Shown here: positions 46,811 to 56,683 of the stretch, one piece after another
How positions within the stretch are numbered: position 1 is the stretch's first letter
Layout: each line of letters begins with the position of its first letter
From: Nakazawaea peltata
Taxonomy: Eukaryota > Ascomycota > Pichiomycetes > Alaninales > Pachysolenaceae
Assembly: GCA_001599355.1 (NCBI GenBank)
Contig: BCGQ01000001.1
Coordinates: 2,049,135 to 2,113,134 of the forward strand
Direction of reading: 5' to 3'
DNA length: 64,000 nucleotides
Notes under the pieces: model-generated
What the model saw: only the letters and a program-made list of their open reading frames with translations
What the model was told of the DNA's origin: nothing
The model's database searches: none
Translations under genes and position numbers: made by a program

Positions 46811-47051
46811 TATTGATATATTAGCTGAATCTATTCAGTTGTGAACTATCGGTAACTCAATGTGACTTGAACTTCTCTCTTTATTTCTTCGGTGCGTAAT
46901 CGCCACTGATTTATTTGTATTTTGCTATATGTAATTGATAATTTGCTCATTTTTCTCCAATCTTTCGTTGTGCCTGGAGTTCGCTGGATGGGCACGACTT
47001 GAATAAAACAACACGACCAAAAGGACGTGGTAACCGAACATTTCGCCCAAG

Positions 47052-48115
47052 ATGTACGATCTTAAATACTCCATTTCGTGTGTGCGGGGAGAATCACTCG
47101 CGACTAGTGCCAAATTAAGTCCAAATGGTGAATTTCTTGCGTCTGCTGGTAAGTATTCAATCGGCGCTCCATCGATAGATGAATATACTAACAAAAAGAT
47201 CAAATAGCTACCGATGCAACGATTTCGTTATGGAATACTAATGATGGCTCACTTTATACTGTGCTAAGAGGTCATACTGCGGGAATATCGGACCTTTGTT
47301 GGTCTCCAGACTCAAAATATCTCCTGTCTGGATCTGATGATCGTACCATCAAAATCTGGGATGTGGCCATCTCCAAATGTATGAGAGAATTGAGGGGGCA
47401 TCATTATCATATCACTTCTGTTCAATTCAACCATAAGGGAAACTTGCTTGTGAGTGGATCATCAGATGAGGCTATACGTATTTGGGACGTACTTAGGGGG
47501 AAATGTCTCAAGACTTTAAGTGCTCACTCTGAGCCCATCTCAAACGTTGATCTTTCTTGGGATGGCACAATCATTGCCAGTGCTAGTTATGATGGATTAT
47601 TAAGATTATTCGACACAGAGTCAGGTCAATGTTTGAAGACGTTGATCTATGAATATTCAGGTGGATCTTCGTTCCCAGTGAGTTTTGTCAAATTCTCTCC
47701 GAATGCAAGATACATTCTTCTGTCTACTTTAGATGGAACGATGAGATTATGGGATTATATGAACAATAGGGTAGTAAGGACATACACAGGACCTGAAGAG
47801 CTGAAGAAGATAGCCGAGAAATATAGTTGTAGCTCAGTCTTCATTACTCTGCTTATGAAAGAATCCCAAGATGAAAAGGATACTACTGCATCACCTTCAA
47901 TCCCCTCCGACTCCGATAAACTGATGATTGCCTCGGGATCGGAAGCTGGAAATATTTATATCTGGGATTTACAATCTCGTGATATCCTGGAAACAATCAA
48001 AGTATCGACCAATTCACAAGATCCCGTGATATCTATCGATATCGTCTCGGGTGGTCTGGCTTTGGCTGCTGTAACATTAAAAGGTACCTTAGCGTACTAC
48101 ACTTTAAAGAAATAG
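47052..48115 (+). CDS. SWD3: COMPASS subunit Swd3 (WDR5), spliced
   Basis: Exon 1 is 47052-47148 (97 nt), the intron is 47149-47207 (59 bp; GTAAGT, TACTAAC at 47186-47192, ATAG), and exon 2 ends at 48115, giving 334 aa. The splice junction joins F-L-A-S-A to A-T-D-A-T-I-S-L-W, making the first WD blade. The remaining blades show L-L-S-G-S-D-D-R-T-I-K-I-W-D, L-V-S-G-S-S-D-E-A-I-R-I-W-D, I-A-S-A-S-Y-D-G-L-L-R-L-F-D and so on, seven in all. Swd3 is a core subunit of the Set1/COMPASS histone H3K4 methyltransferase. Divergent from UMP1 over 241 bp, as in S. cerevisiae, where the gene has no intron. Confidence 0.94.
47149..47207 (+). other. SWD3 intron
   Basis: The 59-bp intron has perfect GTAAGT donor and TACTAAC branch point and a TAG acceptor. 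Without it the first WD blade is lost and the frame would start inside the second repeat. Confidence 0.93.
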
Positions 48116-48398
48116 ATTCAAATTATCTTAGTATAATTATTGTGTTAATATTTATAGTCATATTGAATGTAGTTTTTTTTTGCGTGATCTCAGATTACCT
48201 TCTTGGTATCCTATACACTCCCTCTTGATGTTCCTACTCCATTTCTCTACCCCTCCCCCTTCCCCTTTTCCTTCCCCTCCTCCACACTATCAGTCTTCGT
48301 TCCCTTCCTGCTCCATATTTATCATCTAACTAGTGAAAAAAATTGTTCCATAAGAAGAGTCATATCCCGACGAAGGTAGTAGAGGGATAGAGTCGAGT

Positions 48399-50426
48399 AT
48401 GAATGTTGGGCAAGTGTTAATTAGAGGAAGCAGGAGCCAGAGAATTCGATATTTCTCAGCTTTCCCTGGCCATTTACTTGCTTCCCTCCCTTCTAGGGAG
48501 GCCATTATGGCTAAGTTCGATTTCGCTCCAAAGACAAACTCTGTGAGTGAGATCAATGATAATTTAGATGCCTTCTTGGGGAAGACAGTAACACTTCATG
48601 GTTGGATCAACAATAAAAGTCGTAGGGTGTCGAAGAATTTGGTCTTTGGTGAGATCAGAGATACTCATGGTGATGTCACTCAGATCTTATGTAACCAGTT
48701 GACTCCAGAGCTGCTTGAGAGCTTGAAAAATTCATCGTTAGAAGATGCCATCTGTATTACCGGTAAGATTGAGAAAAGAAGGGCCGCCAAGGGTGAGAAA
48801 GAAAGTGGTAAATGGGACTTGATTGTGGAAAACTATGGTCTTTTGAATAAGTCCAACGATACTCCCTCACAAATTCTGTCTCTTAAAGATTCGGCAGAGT
48901 TCCCAGCTCATCTTAGATATTTACAGTTGAGACAGAAGGGATTCCAAGATGCTTTAAAGAAACGTGCTAAACTGGCTCAGACTGTAAGATCCCTGTTAGA
49001 TTCTATGGGATTCACTGAGATCGAAACTCCCTTGTTATTCAAGTCCACTCCTGAAGGAGCCAGAGAGTTTTTAGTTCCTACCAGAAAAAGTGGTCAGTTC
49101 TATGCTTTACCTCAATCTCCTCAACAATATAAACAGTTATTGATGGCTAGTGGTGTCCATAGATACTACCAAATTGCTAAATGTTTCAGAGATGAGGATT
49201 TGAGAAAGGACAGACAGCCAGAGTTCACTCAGGTCGATATGGAGTTACTGTTCAGTAAGCCTGAAGATGTTCAAGAGGCTGTACTGAATACTGTCAAGAA
49301 AGTCTGGGACAAAGTTAGAGGTTTGAAGTTCTTTACTTTGGATAAGCTGACGGGAAATTTAGTTCAAGTTCCGGATGAACTGAACTTCACCAAGTTGACT
49401 TATAAAGACCTGTTGGAAATGTATGGAATTGATAAACCAGATTTGAGATCGTCATTGTATATTCAGAACTTGACTGCTGAACCAGATTTTGGAGTCTCTG
49501 TTAAGCATGGTACTCTGAAACTGACCCCATCAGAGTTTAACGTATTCGAAGTATGTGTTTTACGTGGTGCTTTCGATAAAAAGTTGCCTGGTAGCCTTTT
49601 CGACTCTCTGTTGTACAGTAACAGAAAGCCTGTGATTGTTCCTATCAAATCGGAACAGGATCAAAGACACTGGTTGAGTAAATTCGATGAGTACATTGAA
49701 GTCAAAAACAAGGATCAATTGATCCAACTGTTAGATTTGAAAATTGGTGACGTTATTGCCGGTTCTACTAGAGCTGAGTTGAGTTACGAGAATCCTACTC
49801 CCGTTGGTAGATTTAGACAATTGGCTATTGAGGAGTTTCCAAAGTGGAGACGTCAATTGATCGATACTGAAGGTCGTGATATCACTGCAGAGGTTGATCC
49901 TAATGATATTTTTGTCGCTACTTGGGTAGTTGATTTCCCATTATTCTCTCCAGTTGAGTTAGAAGGTGAAAAACAGGATTATCCACAGTACGACTATTCA
50001 AGTTTCACTGCTACTCACCATCCATTTACGATGTGCAAGCCAGAAGATTACGATTTGTTGTCTTCTGCTCCCTTGGAAGTCCATGGTGAGCACTACGATT
50101 TGGTCATTAATGGTGTAGAATTAGGTGGAGGATCCAGAAGAATACATGACACAAGTTTACAAAGATACATCTTCTCTGAGATTTTGAAAATCGATAACCC
50201 AGATCGTTTATTCGGTCATTTATTACTGCTGTTCGATGTCGGATGTCCTCCTCATAGTGGATTAGCCATCGGTTTTGATAGAATGTGTCTGATGTTGATT
50301 AACAGTTCAAGTATTAGAGATGTCGTTCTGTTCCCAAAGACAAAGACTGGGGCCGATGCGGTGGTCTCTAGTCCAAGTGAGGTCTCAGACTCTGTCTTGA
50401 AACAATACCATATTAAAAAGAATTAG
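48399..50426 (+). CDS. MSD1: mitochondrial aspartyl-tRNA synthetase
   Basis: This 675-aa protein is a bacterial-type class II AspRS (S. cerevisiae Msd1 is 658 aa). The first 36 residues are Arg/Ser-rich with an R-Y-F-S processing-like site, fitting a presequence. The OB anticodon-binding domain is at about 55-160 (V-T-L-H-G-W-I-N-N-K-S-R-R). Class II motif 2 is F-R-D-E-D-L-R-K-D-R-Q-P-E-F-T-Q, and motif 3 is G-L-A-I-G-F-D-R. A bacterial-type insertion domain lies between motifs 2 and 3. It charges mitochondrial tRNA-Asp. An in-frame ATG at codon 37 would give a form without the presequence. Confidence 0.93.
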   Translation: MNVGQVLIRGSRSQRIRYFSAFPGHLLASLPSREAIMAKFDFAPKTNSVSEINDNLDAFLGKTVTLHGWINNKSRRVSKNLVFGEIRDTHGDVTQILCNQLTPELLESLKNSSLEDAICITGKIEKRRAAKGEKESGKWDLIVENYGLLNKSNDTPSQILSLKDSAEFPAHLRYLQLRQKGFQDALKKRAKLAQTVRSLLDSMGFTEIETPLLFKSTPEGAREFLVPTRKSGQFYALPQSPQQYKQLLMASGVHRYYQIAKCFRDEDLRKDRQPEFTQVDMELLFSKPEDVQEAVLNTVKKVWDKVRGLKFFTLDKLTGNLVQVPDELNFTKLTYKDLLEMYGIDKPDLRSSLYIQNLTAEPDFGVSVKHGTLKLTPSEFNVFEVCVLRGAFDKKLPGSLFDSLLYSNRKPVIVPIKSEQDQRHWLSKFDEYIEVKNKDQLIQLLDLKIGDVIAGSTRAELSYENPTPVGRFRQLAIEEFPKWRRQLIDTEGRDITAEVDPNDIFVATWVVDFPLFSPVELEGEKQDYPQYDYSSFTATHHPFTMCKPEDYDLLSSAPLEVHGEHYDLVINGVELGGGSRRIHDTSLQRYIFSEILKIDNPDRLFGHLLLLFDVGCPPHSGLAIGFDRMCLMLINSSSIRDVVLFPKTKTGADAVVSSPSEVSDSVLKQYHIKKN

Positions 50427-50640
50427 TTCCACTTGTATATAGATAAAACTACGATTATTTTAGAAACACAAACAAAGCTAATGAAGCAATGTAACTTGTA
50501 TTGTGGAAGCTAATGTACAAAAGTATTCAATATAAAGGAATAAGTAAAATAACCCAAACAAAAACCGCTGAAAGACATGATAAAACAAAAACATAATTTA
50601 TATAACCAAGAAATATAGTTTATCGATTACTCGAAATAAC

Positions 50641-51036
50641 TTACAATTCTTGGGAAGCTTTTGGCTTACCGGACTTCTTTGGCAACAAAGTTTGGTGAAT
50701 GTTTGGCAAGACACCACCTTGAGCAATGGTGACGTCACCCAACAACTTGTTCAATTCCTCATCGTTTCTGATGGCCAATTGCAAGTGTCTTGGGATGATT
50801 CTGGTCTTCTTGTTGTCTCTGGCGGCGTTACCGGCCAATTCCAAGATTTCAGCAGCCAAGTACTCCAAGACAGCGGTCAAGTAGACTGGAGCACCGGAAC
50901 CAACTCTTTGAGCGTAGTTACCCTTTCTCAACAATCTGTGGACTCTACCAACTGGGAAAGTCAAACCAGCCTTAGCTGATCTAGAAGTAGAAGCCTTAGC
51001 GGATGATCCTGCTTTACCACCTTTACCACCGGACAT
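50641..51036 (-). CDS. HTA1: histone H2A
   Basis: This 131-aa protein is canonical fungal H2A. It has [14 protein letters not shown], the acidic-patch residues, and the C-terminal S-Q-E-L motif whose serine is the Mec1/Tel1 damage phosphorylation site (gamma-H2A). Codons are very biased toward TTG, GCC, AAG and GGT. It is divergent from H2B across 992 bp, the usual yeast pairing. A second H2A-H2B pair may exist outside the window, so the number in the symbol is nominal. Its TATA box reads TATAAAAG on the minus strand at 51171-51178. Confidence 0.98.
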   Translation of the reverse strand: MSGGKGGKAGSSAKASTSRSAKAGLTFPVGRVHRLLRKGNYAQRVGSGAPVYLTAVLEYLAAEILELAGNAARDNKKTRIIPRHLQLAIRNDEELNKLLGDVTIAQGGVLPNIHQTLLPKKSGKPKASQEL

Positions 51037-52028
51037 TTCGATATATTATATTTTTAGTATGACAAAAAAGTGAAAGTTTTTTGTGAATTTGTTGAAGTTC
51101 AAACAAATGATGTTGGAAAGAAAAGAAAAAGGAATCATTAACCTTCCGTGATAGAGGGGATTGCGCTGTGCTTTTATAGCGTTTAGATATGCAGAAATTG
51201 AGGAACAAAAAAGTAAACAAAAGGAAGATTAAGGATGGAACAGATTTTACACATTAGATTTTCAATTACATCTGGTCATGAAATTGGGCTCGTAAAGGGG
51301 TGGACCAATCATGAGACGACATGAATAGGATTAATCTGGAATGGGAGTGGCATTGATGGGGCAGCAAGTCCTAATTCTGCACTTTGTAAACAAATAGGAC
51401 GAGAGATTAGCAATAGAAAAAGAAATACCAAGATTAATTAAATCACTCACCCGTGATACGATTTACCCCTTGTTCCACTGTCTGAAATAAAGGCCGCTTG
51501 CTATTTTGGTCCAATTTTATCCACGGGGCTTCTCGCCCCCCATGATTATCACTACCAAGATTGTGCAAAAGATAGCACAATTTTGTTTAAAGTGCGCGCC
51601 ATTTGATGAAGCTGCACCAAGAGAAAAAAACAAAAACAAAGCAGGATCATGTGTAATTTTTGTCACGGCGCGCACTGCATGACATGTTTTACACATCAGA
51701 CCAACAAACTCCATAGTTTAGCATGGGTTCCATGACGATTCCATTGGAGGCGAAAACGAAGAAATGTGCTTTCAGCCAATGATTGCGCTGTTTTTGAGCA
51801 AGGCAGCCACATTGTTGTAAAGAAAAATAACCGCAATATCTCTTTTAAGTAAATCCAAAACAACGACTCATTTCGAAATTTGTGCTCTAGAAATAATATA
51901 AAAGAAAACCCAATTCCCCTGGGGTGCTCCCAATTTTTTTTATATTTTCTTTTCCTTTCTTTTCCATCATCAATTCAATTTAGTTGAATAAATTCACTAA
52001 AAACTTTCACTTTTGATAAAAATTAAAA
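51037..52028. promoter_or_regulatory. divergent H2A-H2B promoter
   Basis: Both genes have a TATAAAAG box (51171-51178 minus, 51897-51904 plus). The 11-mer GATTGCGCTGT occurs twice, at 51159-51169 beside the H2A TATA and at 51781-51791 on the H2B side. Forkhead consensus GTAAACA lies at 51213-51219 and 51386-51392. A 10-bp perfect inverted repeat AGTGCGCGCC / its complement (51591-51600, 51667-51676) and a 7-bp hairpin ATTGTGC-N8-GCACAAT (51560-51581) lie in the middle. I found no site matching the Spt10 spacing exactly. CCAAT occurs at about 51776. Confidence 0.65.
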
Positions 52029-52424
52029 ATGGCTCCAAAGGCAGAAAAGAAACCAGCTTCCAAGGCTCCAGCTGAAAAGAAGCCAGCTGCTAAGAAGACT
52101 GCTTCTTCCAGTGAACCAAAGAAGAGATCTAAGGTCAGAAAGGAGACTTACTCTTCTTACATCTACAAGGTTTTGAAGCAAACCCACCCAGACACTGGTA
52201 TTTCCCAAAAGTCCATGTCTATCTTGAACTCCTTCGTTAACGATATCTTTGAAAGAATCGCTTCCGAGGCTTCCAAGTTGGCTGCTTACAACAAGAAGTC
52301 CACCATCTCTGCCAGAGAGATCCAAACTGCTGTTAGATTGATCTTGCCAGGTGAATTGGCCAAGCACGCTGTCTCCGAAGGTACTCGTGCCGTCACCAAG
52401 TACTCTTCCTCCACTTCTGCTTAA
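52029..52424 (+). CDS. HTB1: histone H2B
   Basis: This 131-aa protein is canonical yeast H2B. A Lys/Ala/Pro-rich N-terminal tail is followed by [34 protein letters not shown], and the C-terminal helix with [13 protein letters not shown]. The lysine in that A-V-T-K-Y motif is the Bre1/Rad6 ubiquitination site (K123 in S. cerevisiae). Strongly biased codons, as for H2A. Confidence 0.98.
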   Translation: MAPKAEKKPASKAPAEKKPAAKKTASSSEPKKRSKVRKETYSSYIYKVLKQTHPDTGISQKSMSILNSFVNDIFERIASEASKLAAYNKKSTISAREIQTAVRLILPGELAKHAVSEGTRAVTKYSSSTSA

Positions 52425-53203
52425 GAAGTTTAACCTTTCCTTAGTTTTCTGTTTGGAATACCCGTTCACAGCCTAATTTGACTCTGTGGCACTTCTAAAG
52501 AGGAACAACAGGAAAAGTTAATGGTTTGGTATTTGATTTTTCTATACTTCTTATTAGTTCTTGGGTTACTAGGTTTTCTTGTTATTTTTTAAACAAATGT
52601 ATATTAGCTTTCCATGTCATTTAATCAATATTGACGGATATCATAAGACTCTTTCTGTAGAATGGTAAATTCTCTTTTCGCTCAGCTCAATTGGGTCTAG
52701 TTTTTTGTTTTTGTTTATCTTCGTTTTGTTGTTTTACTTTTCTCCGCATGATGGTTATTTGTATTTTGCTTGTGGAGATTTAGTAATTTGCTGATGTTAG
52801 ATGGGGAAGATGACATAAGATTGAAAGGGTATTTGGATTCATTATGGATCGAATTGAACAGTTCAGGTTATGTATGGACTCCTAAGTCGGATATCCACAA
52901 TAATATTGATTCTAACTATTAATTTATCTGAAATTGTATCTATTTCTTATAATTTATAGAATTTATAACTTATATCTCTGATTTTTAACATTATGGATAA
53001 GAAAAGATAGGGAAGATTAATAATGGTAATTAAAATTTGTATAATATTCATTGATATTGGTGATCAGAAGAGATTAAATCAGCTCCTAATACTTATATCT
53101 CCTGATACAGCCACTCCTACATTGTTTCTATCACGATATTCAAAGATGTAATCTAGTTGTATATAAATTCGTAAATTGCTATATATGATTTGATAATATG
53201 CTA
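52425..53203. other. convergent 3' region between H2B and the M16 gene
   Basis: This 779-bp AT-rich stretch lies between two 3' ends. It holds T-rich runs at 52699-52740 and no credible frame or tRNA. A long AT-rich convergent gap is a possible site for a replication origin, but I see no exact ARS consensus that I would report. Confidence 0.4.
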
Positions 53204-56200
53204 TCAGTCGTCCTCTTCACTGTCCTCATCGGTGAATTCGGAGTCCTCGTTAGAATATTCTTCGCTATCTTCATCATCATCTTCTTCCTCAGCAAGTTCT
53301 TCAACTGAAGTTTGATATCCAAGACCAACCAATTTCTCTTCGAAACTCTTCAATTTCGAAGGATGAACACATGCAAACACACAAGAGCTCTTACTGTTAA
53401 ACATTGGTAAGAAATACTTCTTCATAGCATAAACCAAATCATCCGCAGTAAGGTCTCTCAATTTCTCCATAGATCTGATATTGTAGTCAGGACCTCGTTG
53501 CATCAAGACATCATCGGTAAACTTGTCTACAGCAGCCAGGAAGCTATGATATTGAAGCTCTGCAATATGATTTACTAAAGAACTGATGGCACCTTCGATC
53601 ATGTTCTTCTCGAATTCCTTGGCTCCATTAGCATAATCCTCAACAATAGTTTTACCCACTTCCAAGCATTTTTCACTATCAGAACCTCTGTAGATATCAA
53701 AGGTCAATTGACCGCACTCTAAATCACGACTTACATTAGCACCATACAGTAAACCGGTACCTCTAATACCTCTCCAGAATGGACCTTCGATGGCTTGCAA
53801 ATACGCAGAAGCCAAGATGATCTTTGGAATATCTTCATGCAAGTAATCGGTAGGAATCTTTGTGGAGACATTGATATAAGCAGCTTCAGATGCTGGGGCA
53901 GACAACAAAAAGGCCTTACCGGCAAAAGTTGCTCCAGTTTCAGTCAAAGCATCTACAGTACGAGAAATAGGAAGAGTGGTGAGCTTACCAGAGCTGACGG
54001 ATTTACTAGCAGTCAGTCCGAATTCAGACCAAGAAGAAACAGGATTCTCCAACTGGGAGATATTACCACAAATCAATAATCTCAAATTGTTAGACTTGAA
54101 CAATTGAGATCTAACCAGCTCCAACTTTTCTTCAATCTCTGAATAGTCACCATTATCAATCTTTTCTAACAAAGCCTTATTGAACTCTTCAGCAAAGAGC
54201 GGATCGGTAGATTTCTTCAAAGATCTCTCAGTGACGACATTTCTGTTGGTGATAGATCTCAACATACAAGAACCTTCTCTTTTGAAGTCTGGTAAACTGT
54301 TGATTTCTTTGTCTACGGCAACTCTAACTCTCGATTTATCAAACTTAGTATGGAATAAGACCTTCTGAAGTAAGTCAATCACCTTCTTATAGTTCAGTTT
54401 AGGAGCTCTTACATTAACAGCAATTAATTCGTCAAAGTTCGAACCGAAACCCAAGCTCAATCTGTAACCAACAGTATCTTTCTTAAGTTGGGAAATGACT
54501 TCTTCATACGGAATTTGAGTACCATCTTCTAATTCAATAGGTAACGAGAAGATTTCCTCAAAGATCTTTAAGTATGGTAACAACTCAACGTCGACTTCAT
54601 AAGATGAGGCAATGAGATAAATCGATACAAATTGACTGTCGAAGTCTTCGAAATGAACATACATAGGGAAATCCTTTGGAGTATCTTCTGAGACAAGCTT
54701 TCCTAATTTGGTTTCCTTATTAGCATCATTTGAGTTAGTACCAGCTCCGATTGTAGTGGTCTTGATGAAATCAACTTTAGAAGGATCGGGTCTTCCAAAT
54801 TGAGAGAGGATTTCCTCAGGAATTGGTCTATCATTGAATGCCATGGCATCCTCCAACTTCTTCTTCAATGCATCTAAGTCATTGTTGGCTTTACGTTCTT
54901 CTAAAAGCTTCTTGTTCTCGTTCTTCTTGGTGACATAAAGAGAAGAGGAAGGCTTACCTAAGACGGAGCAACTTTTGTTCTCGAGGAAATACTTATTTAA
55001 AGCGTTTACCCATTGGTCTTTGGTCCATTGGGCCAAAATATCGTACTCTTTCAAGTCTTTAGACCAGGCAGCCAAGTCAGAACCATCTACTTTACCATAT
55101 AAGAAGTGCTCAATAGCTATAGTAGCCAAATTCTCTGGAGATTTCTCGGTCAGGAAGACATATTTCATTCTTGTTGTCTCTAAAACTTCTCTAACTCTTT
55201 CTAAATCGAAATTTTTCAAATCTGACTCGAGTAAATCAAACACTTTATCACGGGCCTCTCTTAAACGTTCAGTAGGAACTCCACTTAACATCAAATTGAG
55301 GTTGGTGTAAATGTAATCCTCGGTATAATAGTAGGTCTCAACAGCCAATGGGTTCTCGATTTCGACCAAGTTCTTCTGTAACAAAGAGATAGCAGAATCA
55401 GTCATATAAGTTCCAATAATATCTACAGCTATATTATCTACACTATTAGTAGCCTCTGGACCAATCCACGAGATCAAAACTTGACCAGTGCTCTCGTCTC
55501 TATCAGGAAATTCGACCTCACTGATGATCTCTTTGGTCAAAGGTAAGTCTACAGGGGAGTCTACAAATGGTCTTTTATGAGGAACCAGAGGTAAAGCTGG
55601 TAACTGAGAGTCGACATCTTCGATGATCTTCAACAACAGATCCTCATCGACAGAACCAGTGATGATCAAATTCAAATTATCTGGACGGTAGTTCAGATGA
55701 TAATAATCTCTGATTTGATCATTTGTTAAGACTCTCAAGTTCTCAATTAACCCACCGGTCTCACTAGAGTATCCGGAAGTTGGGGCATATAATTTTCTTT
55801 GGGCTTCAAGAGCAGTAACACACCATCCATTGTTAACGTTGGCGGTCATTTCACTGAAAACCACACCTTTCTCCTTTCCCTCACCATCAACATGATAAAC
55901 CTCGGTATAACAAGCCTCGTCGGTCAAGGTAGGATTGAACAAATGGTCAAGGTATACAGGGAGAAGCATCAAGAAACCTTCAGAACCAGCAGTCGATAAG
56001 TTGTACACAGTTTGGTCAGTGGCAGTCCAAGCATTGGTCATGGAGAACGCCAAGTTTCCCAAAGTGTCTAACAATCCCTTATAAGGGTATTTCTTGGATC
56101 CCATGAAGATAAGATGCTCCAAAGTATGTGGACATCCGGAGTCATTTTCGATCTCGGTGGCTACAGCGAAGTATCCTTTGACCACAGGAGATTTCTGGTC

Positions 56201-56326
56201 GATAAGAGTGAGCTGTAAACCTGTACGCTCGGATCTCCATTTCTTGATCGTGGCCGGAGCATAATCCACTTTAAAAGATGTTTGTAGTTTCATTGAAGTC
56301 ATTGCTCTTGCTGTTCTCTTCAACAT
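53204..56326 (-). CDS. M16-family zinc metallopeptidase (YOL098C-like)
   Basis: This protein is 1040 aa from the first ATG (56326). ATGs 8 and 11 codons further in are alternatives, and the homology seems to begin at the last (M-K-L-Q-T-S-F-K-V-D-Y). The inverted zinc motif H-x-x-E-H appears as C-P-H-T-L-E-H-L-I-F near residue 70, with the downstream Glu in the T-D-E-A-C-Y-T-E-V-Y-H region. The two-half pitrilysin fold spans the length. The C-terminal about 40 residues are almost all Asp/Glu/Ser. It resembles S. cerevisiae YOL098C (SDD3), an M16C-type enzyme of poorly known substrate. The acidic tail is uncommon for mitochondrial presequence peptidases and argues for a cytosolic enzyme. Confidence 0.87.
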   Translation of the reverse strand: MLKRTARAMTSMKLQTSFKVDYAPATIKKWRSERTGLQLTLIDQKSPVVKGYFAVATEIENDSGCPHTLEHLIFMGSKKYPYKGLLDTLGNLAFSMTNAWTATDQTVYNLSTAGSEGFLMLLPVYLDHLFNPTLTDEACYTEVYHVDGEGKEKGVVFSEMTANVNNGWCVTALEAQRKLYAPTSGYSSETGGLIENLRVLTNDQIRDYYHLNYRPDNLNLIITGSVDEDLLLKIIEDVDSQLPALPLVPHKRPFVDSPVDLPLTKEIISEVEFPDRDESTGQVLISWIGPEATNSVDNIAVDIIGTYMTDSAISLLQKNLVEIENPLAVETYYYTEDYIYTNLNLMLSGVPTERLREARDKVFDLLESDLKNFDLERVREVLETTRMKYVFLTEKSPENLATIAIEHFLYGKVDGSDLAAWSKDLKEYDILAQWTKDQWVNALNKYFLENKSCSVLGKPSSSLYVTKKNENKKLLEERKANNDLDALKKKLEDAMAFNDRPIPEEILSQFGRPDPSKVDFIKTTTIGAGTNSNDANKETKLGKLVSEDTPKDFPMYVHFEDFDSQFVSIYLIASSYEVDVELLPYLKIFEEIFSLPIELEDGTQIPYEEVISQLKKDTVGYRLSLGFGSNFDELIAVNVRAPKLNYKKVIDLLQKVLFHTKFDKSRVRVAVDKEINSLPDFKREGSCMLRSITNRNVVTERSLKKSTDPLFAEEFNKALLEKIDNGDYSEIEEKLELVRSQLFKSNNLRLLICGNISQLENPVSSWSEFGLTASKSVSSGKLTTLPISRTVDALTETGATFAGKAFLLSAPASEAAYINVSTKIPTDYLHEDIPKIILASAYLQAIEGPFWRGIRGTGLLYGANVSRDLECGQLTFDIYRGSDSEKCLEVGKTIVEDYANGAKEFEKNMIEGAISSLVNHIAELQYHSFLAAVDKFTDDVLMQRGPDYNIRSMEKLRDLTADDLVYAMKKYFLPMFNSKSSCVFACVHPSKLKSFEEKLVGLGYQTSVEELAEEEDDDEDSEEYSNEDSEFTDEDSEEDD

Positions 56327-56376
56327 GCCCTTGTCATCGGCTCTAAAATTTTTCAAGCGGAAATTTTATGGAGATT

Positions 56377-56460
56377 ACTATGGGAAATTTAGTATGGGAA
56401 ATTTAGTATGGGAAATTTAGTATGGGAAACTTACTATGTAAAATTTACTCGGTTAAACTT
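56377..56460. repeat. 14-bp tandem repeat, 6 copies
   Basis: Unit AGTATGGGAAATTT is exact at 56391-56404 and 56405-56418. Copies with one change flank them at 56377-56390 and 56419-56432, and two more degenerate copies (56433-56446, 56447-56460) complete the array. It is in the M16-cyclophilin divergent promoter, starting about 50 bp upstream of the M16 ATG, so it may be in the leader. Confidence 0.85.
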
Positions 56461-56683
56461 GAACATTTTAATATTTGCTCAATAGCCATTATTCTAATAA
56501 AATGCTCTATCATCGCTGTCTTCACTTTGTCTTTGGATTGCGCGCAAGTCAATAATTTGCTCAGCTGCGCCCTATCAATTCTTTCACTGATCCCTCTAGA
56601 CAAAATGAAGCTGCGGATGAGACAGAAAATTGACGCCTTAACAAGTGACAGGTGTTCTGAAGGTAATTGAAAGGTCAGAGAAA

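Noticed and set aside
46811-47051. Rpn4 (PACE) site in the UMP1 promoter
   Set aside because: I searched for GGTGGCAAA on both strands and saw no exact match; only a weak CGGTGCG resemblance.
47052-50426. CUG-Ser genetic code
   Set aside because: CTG codons sit at buried hydrophobic positions in SWD3 and in the MSD1 active-site strand, which fits Leu and not Ser.
52425-53203. Replication origin in the H2B 3' region
   Set aside because: AT-rich and convergent, as origins often are, but I could not find an exact ARS consensus, and the consensus of this species is unknown.
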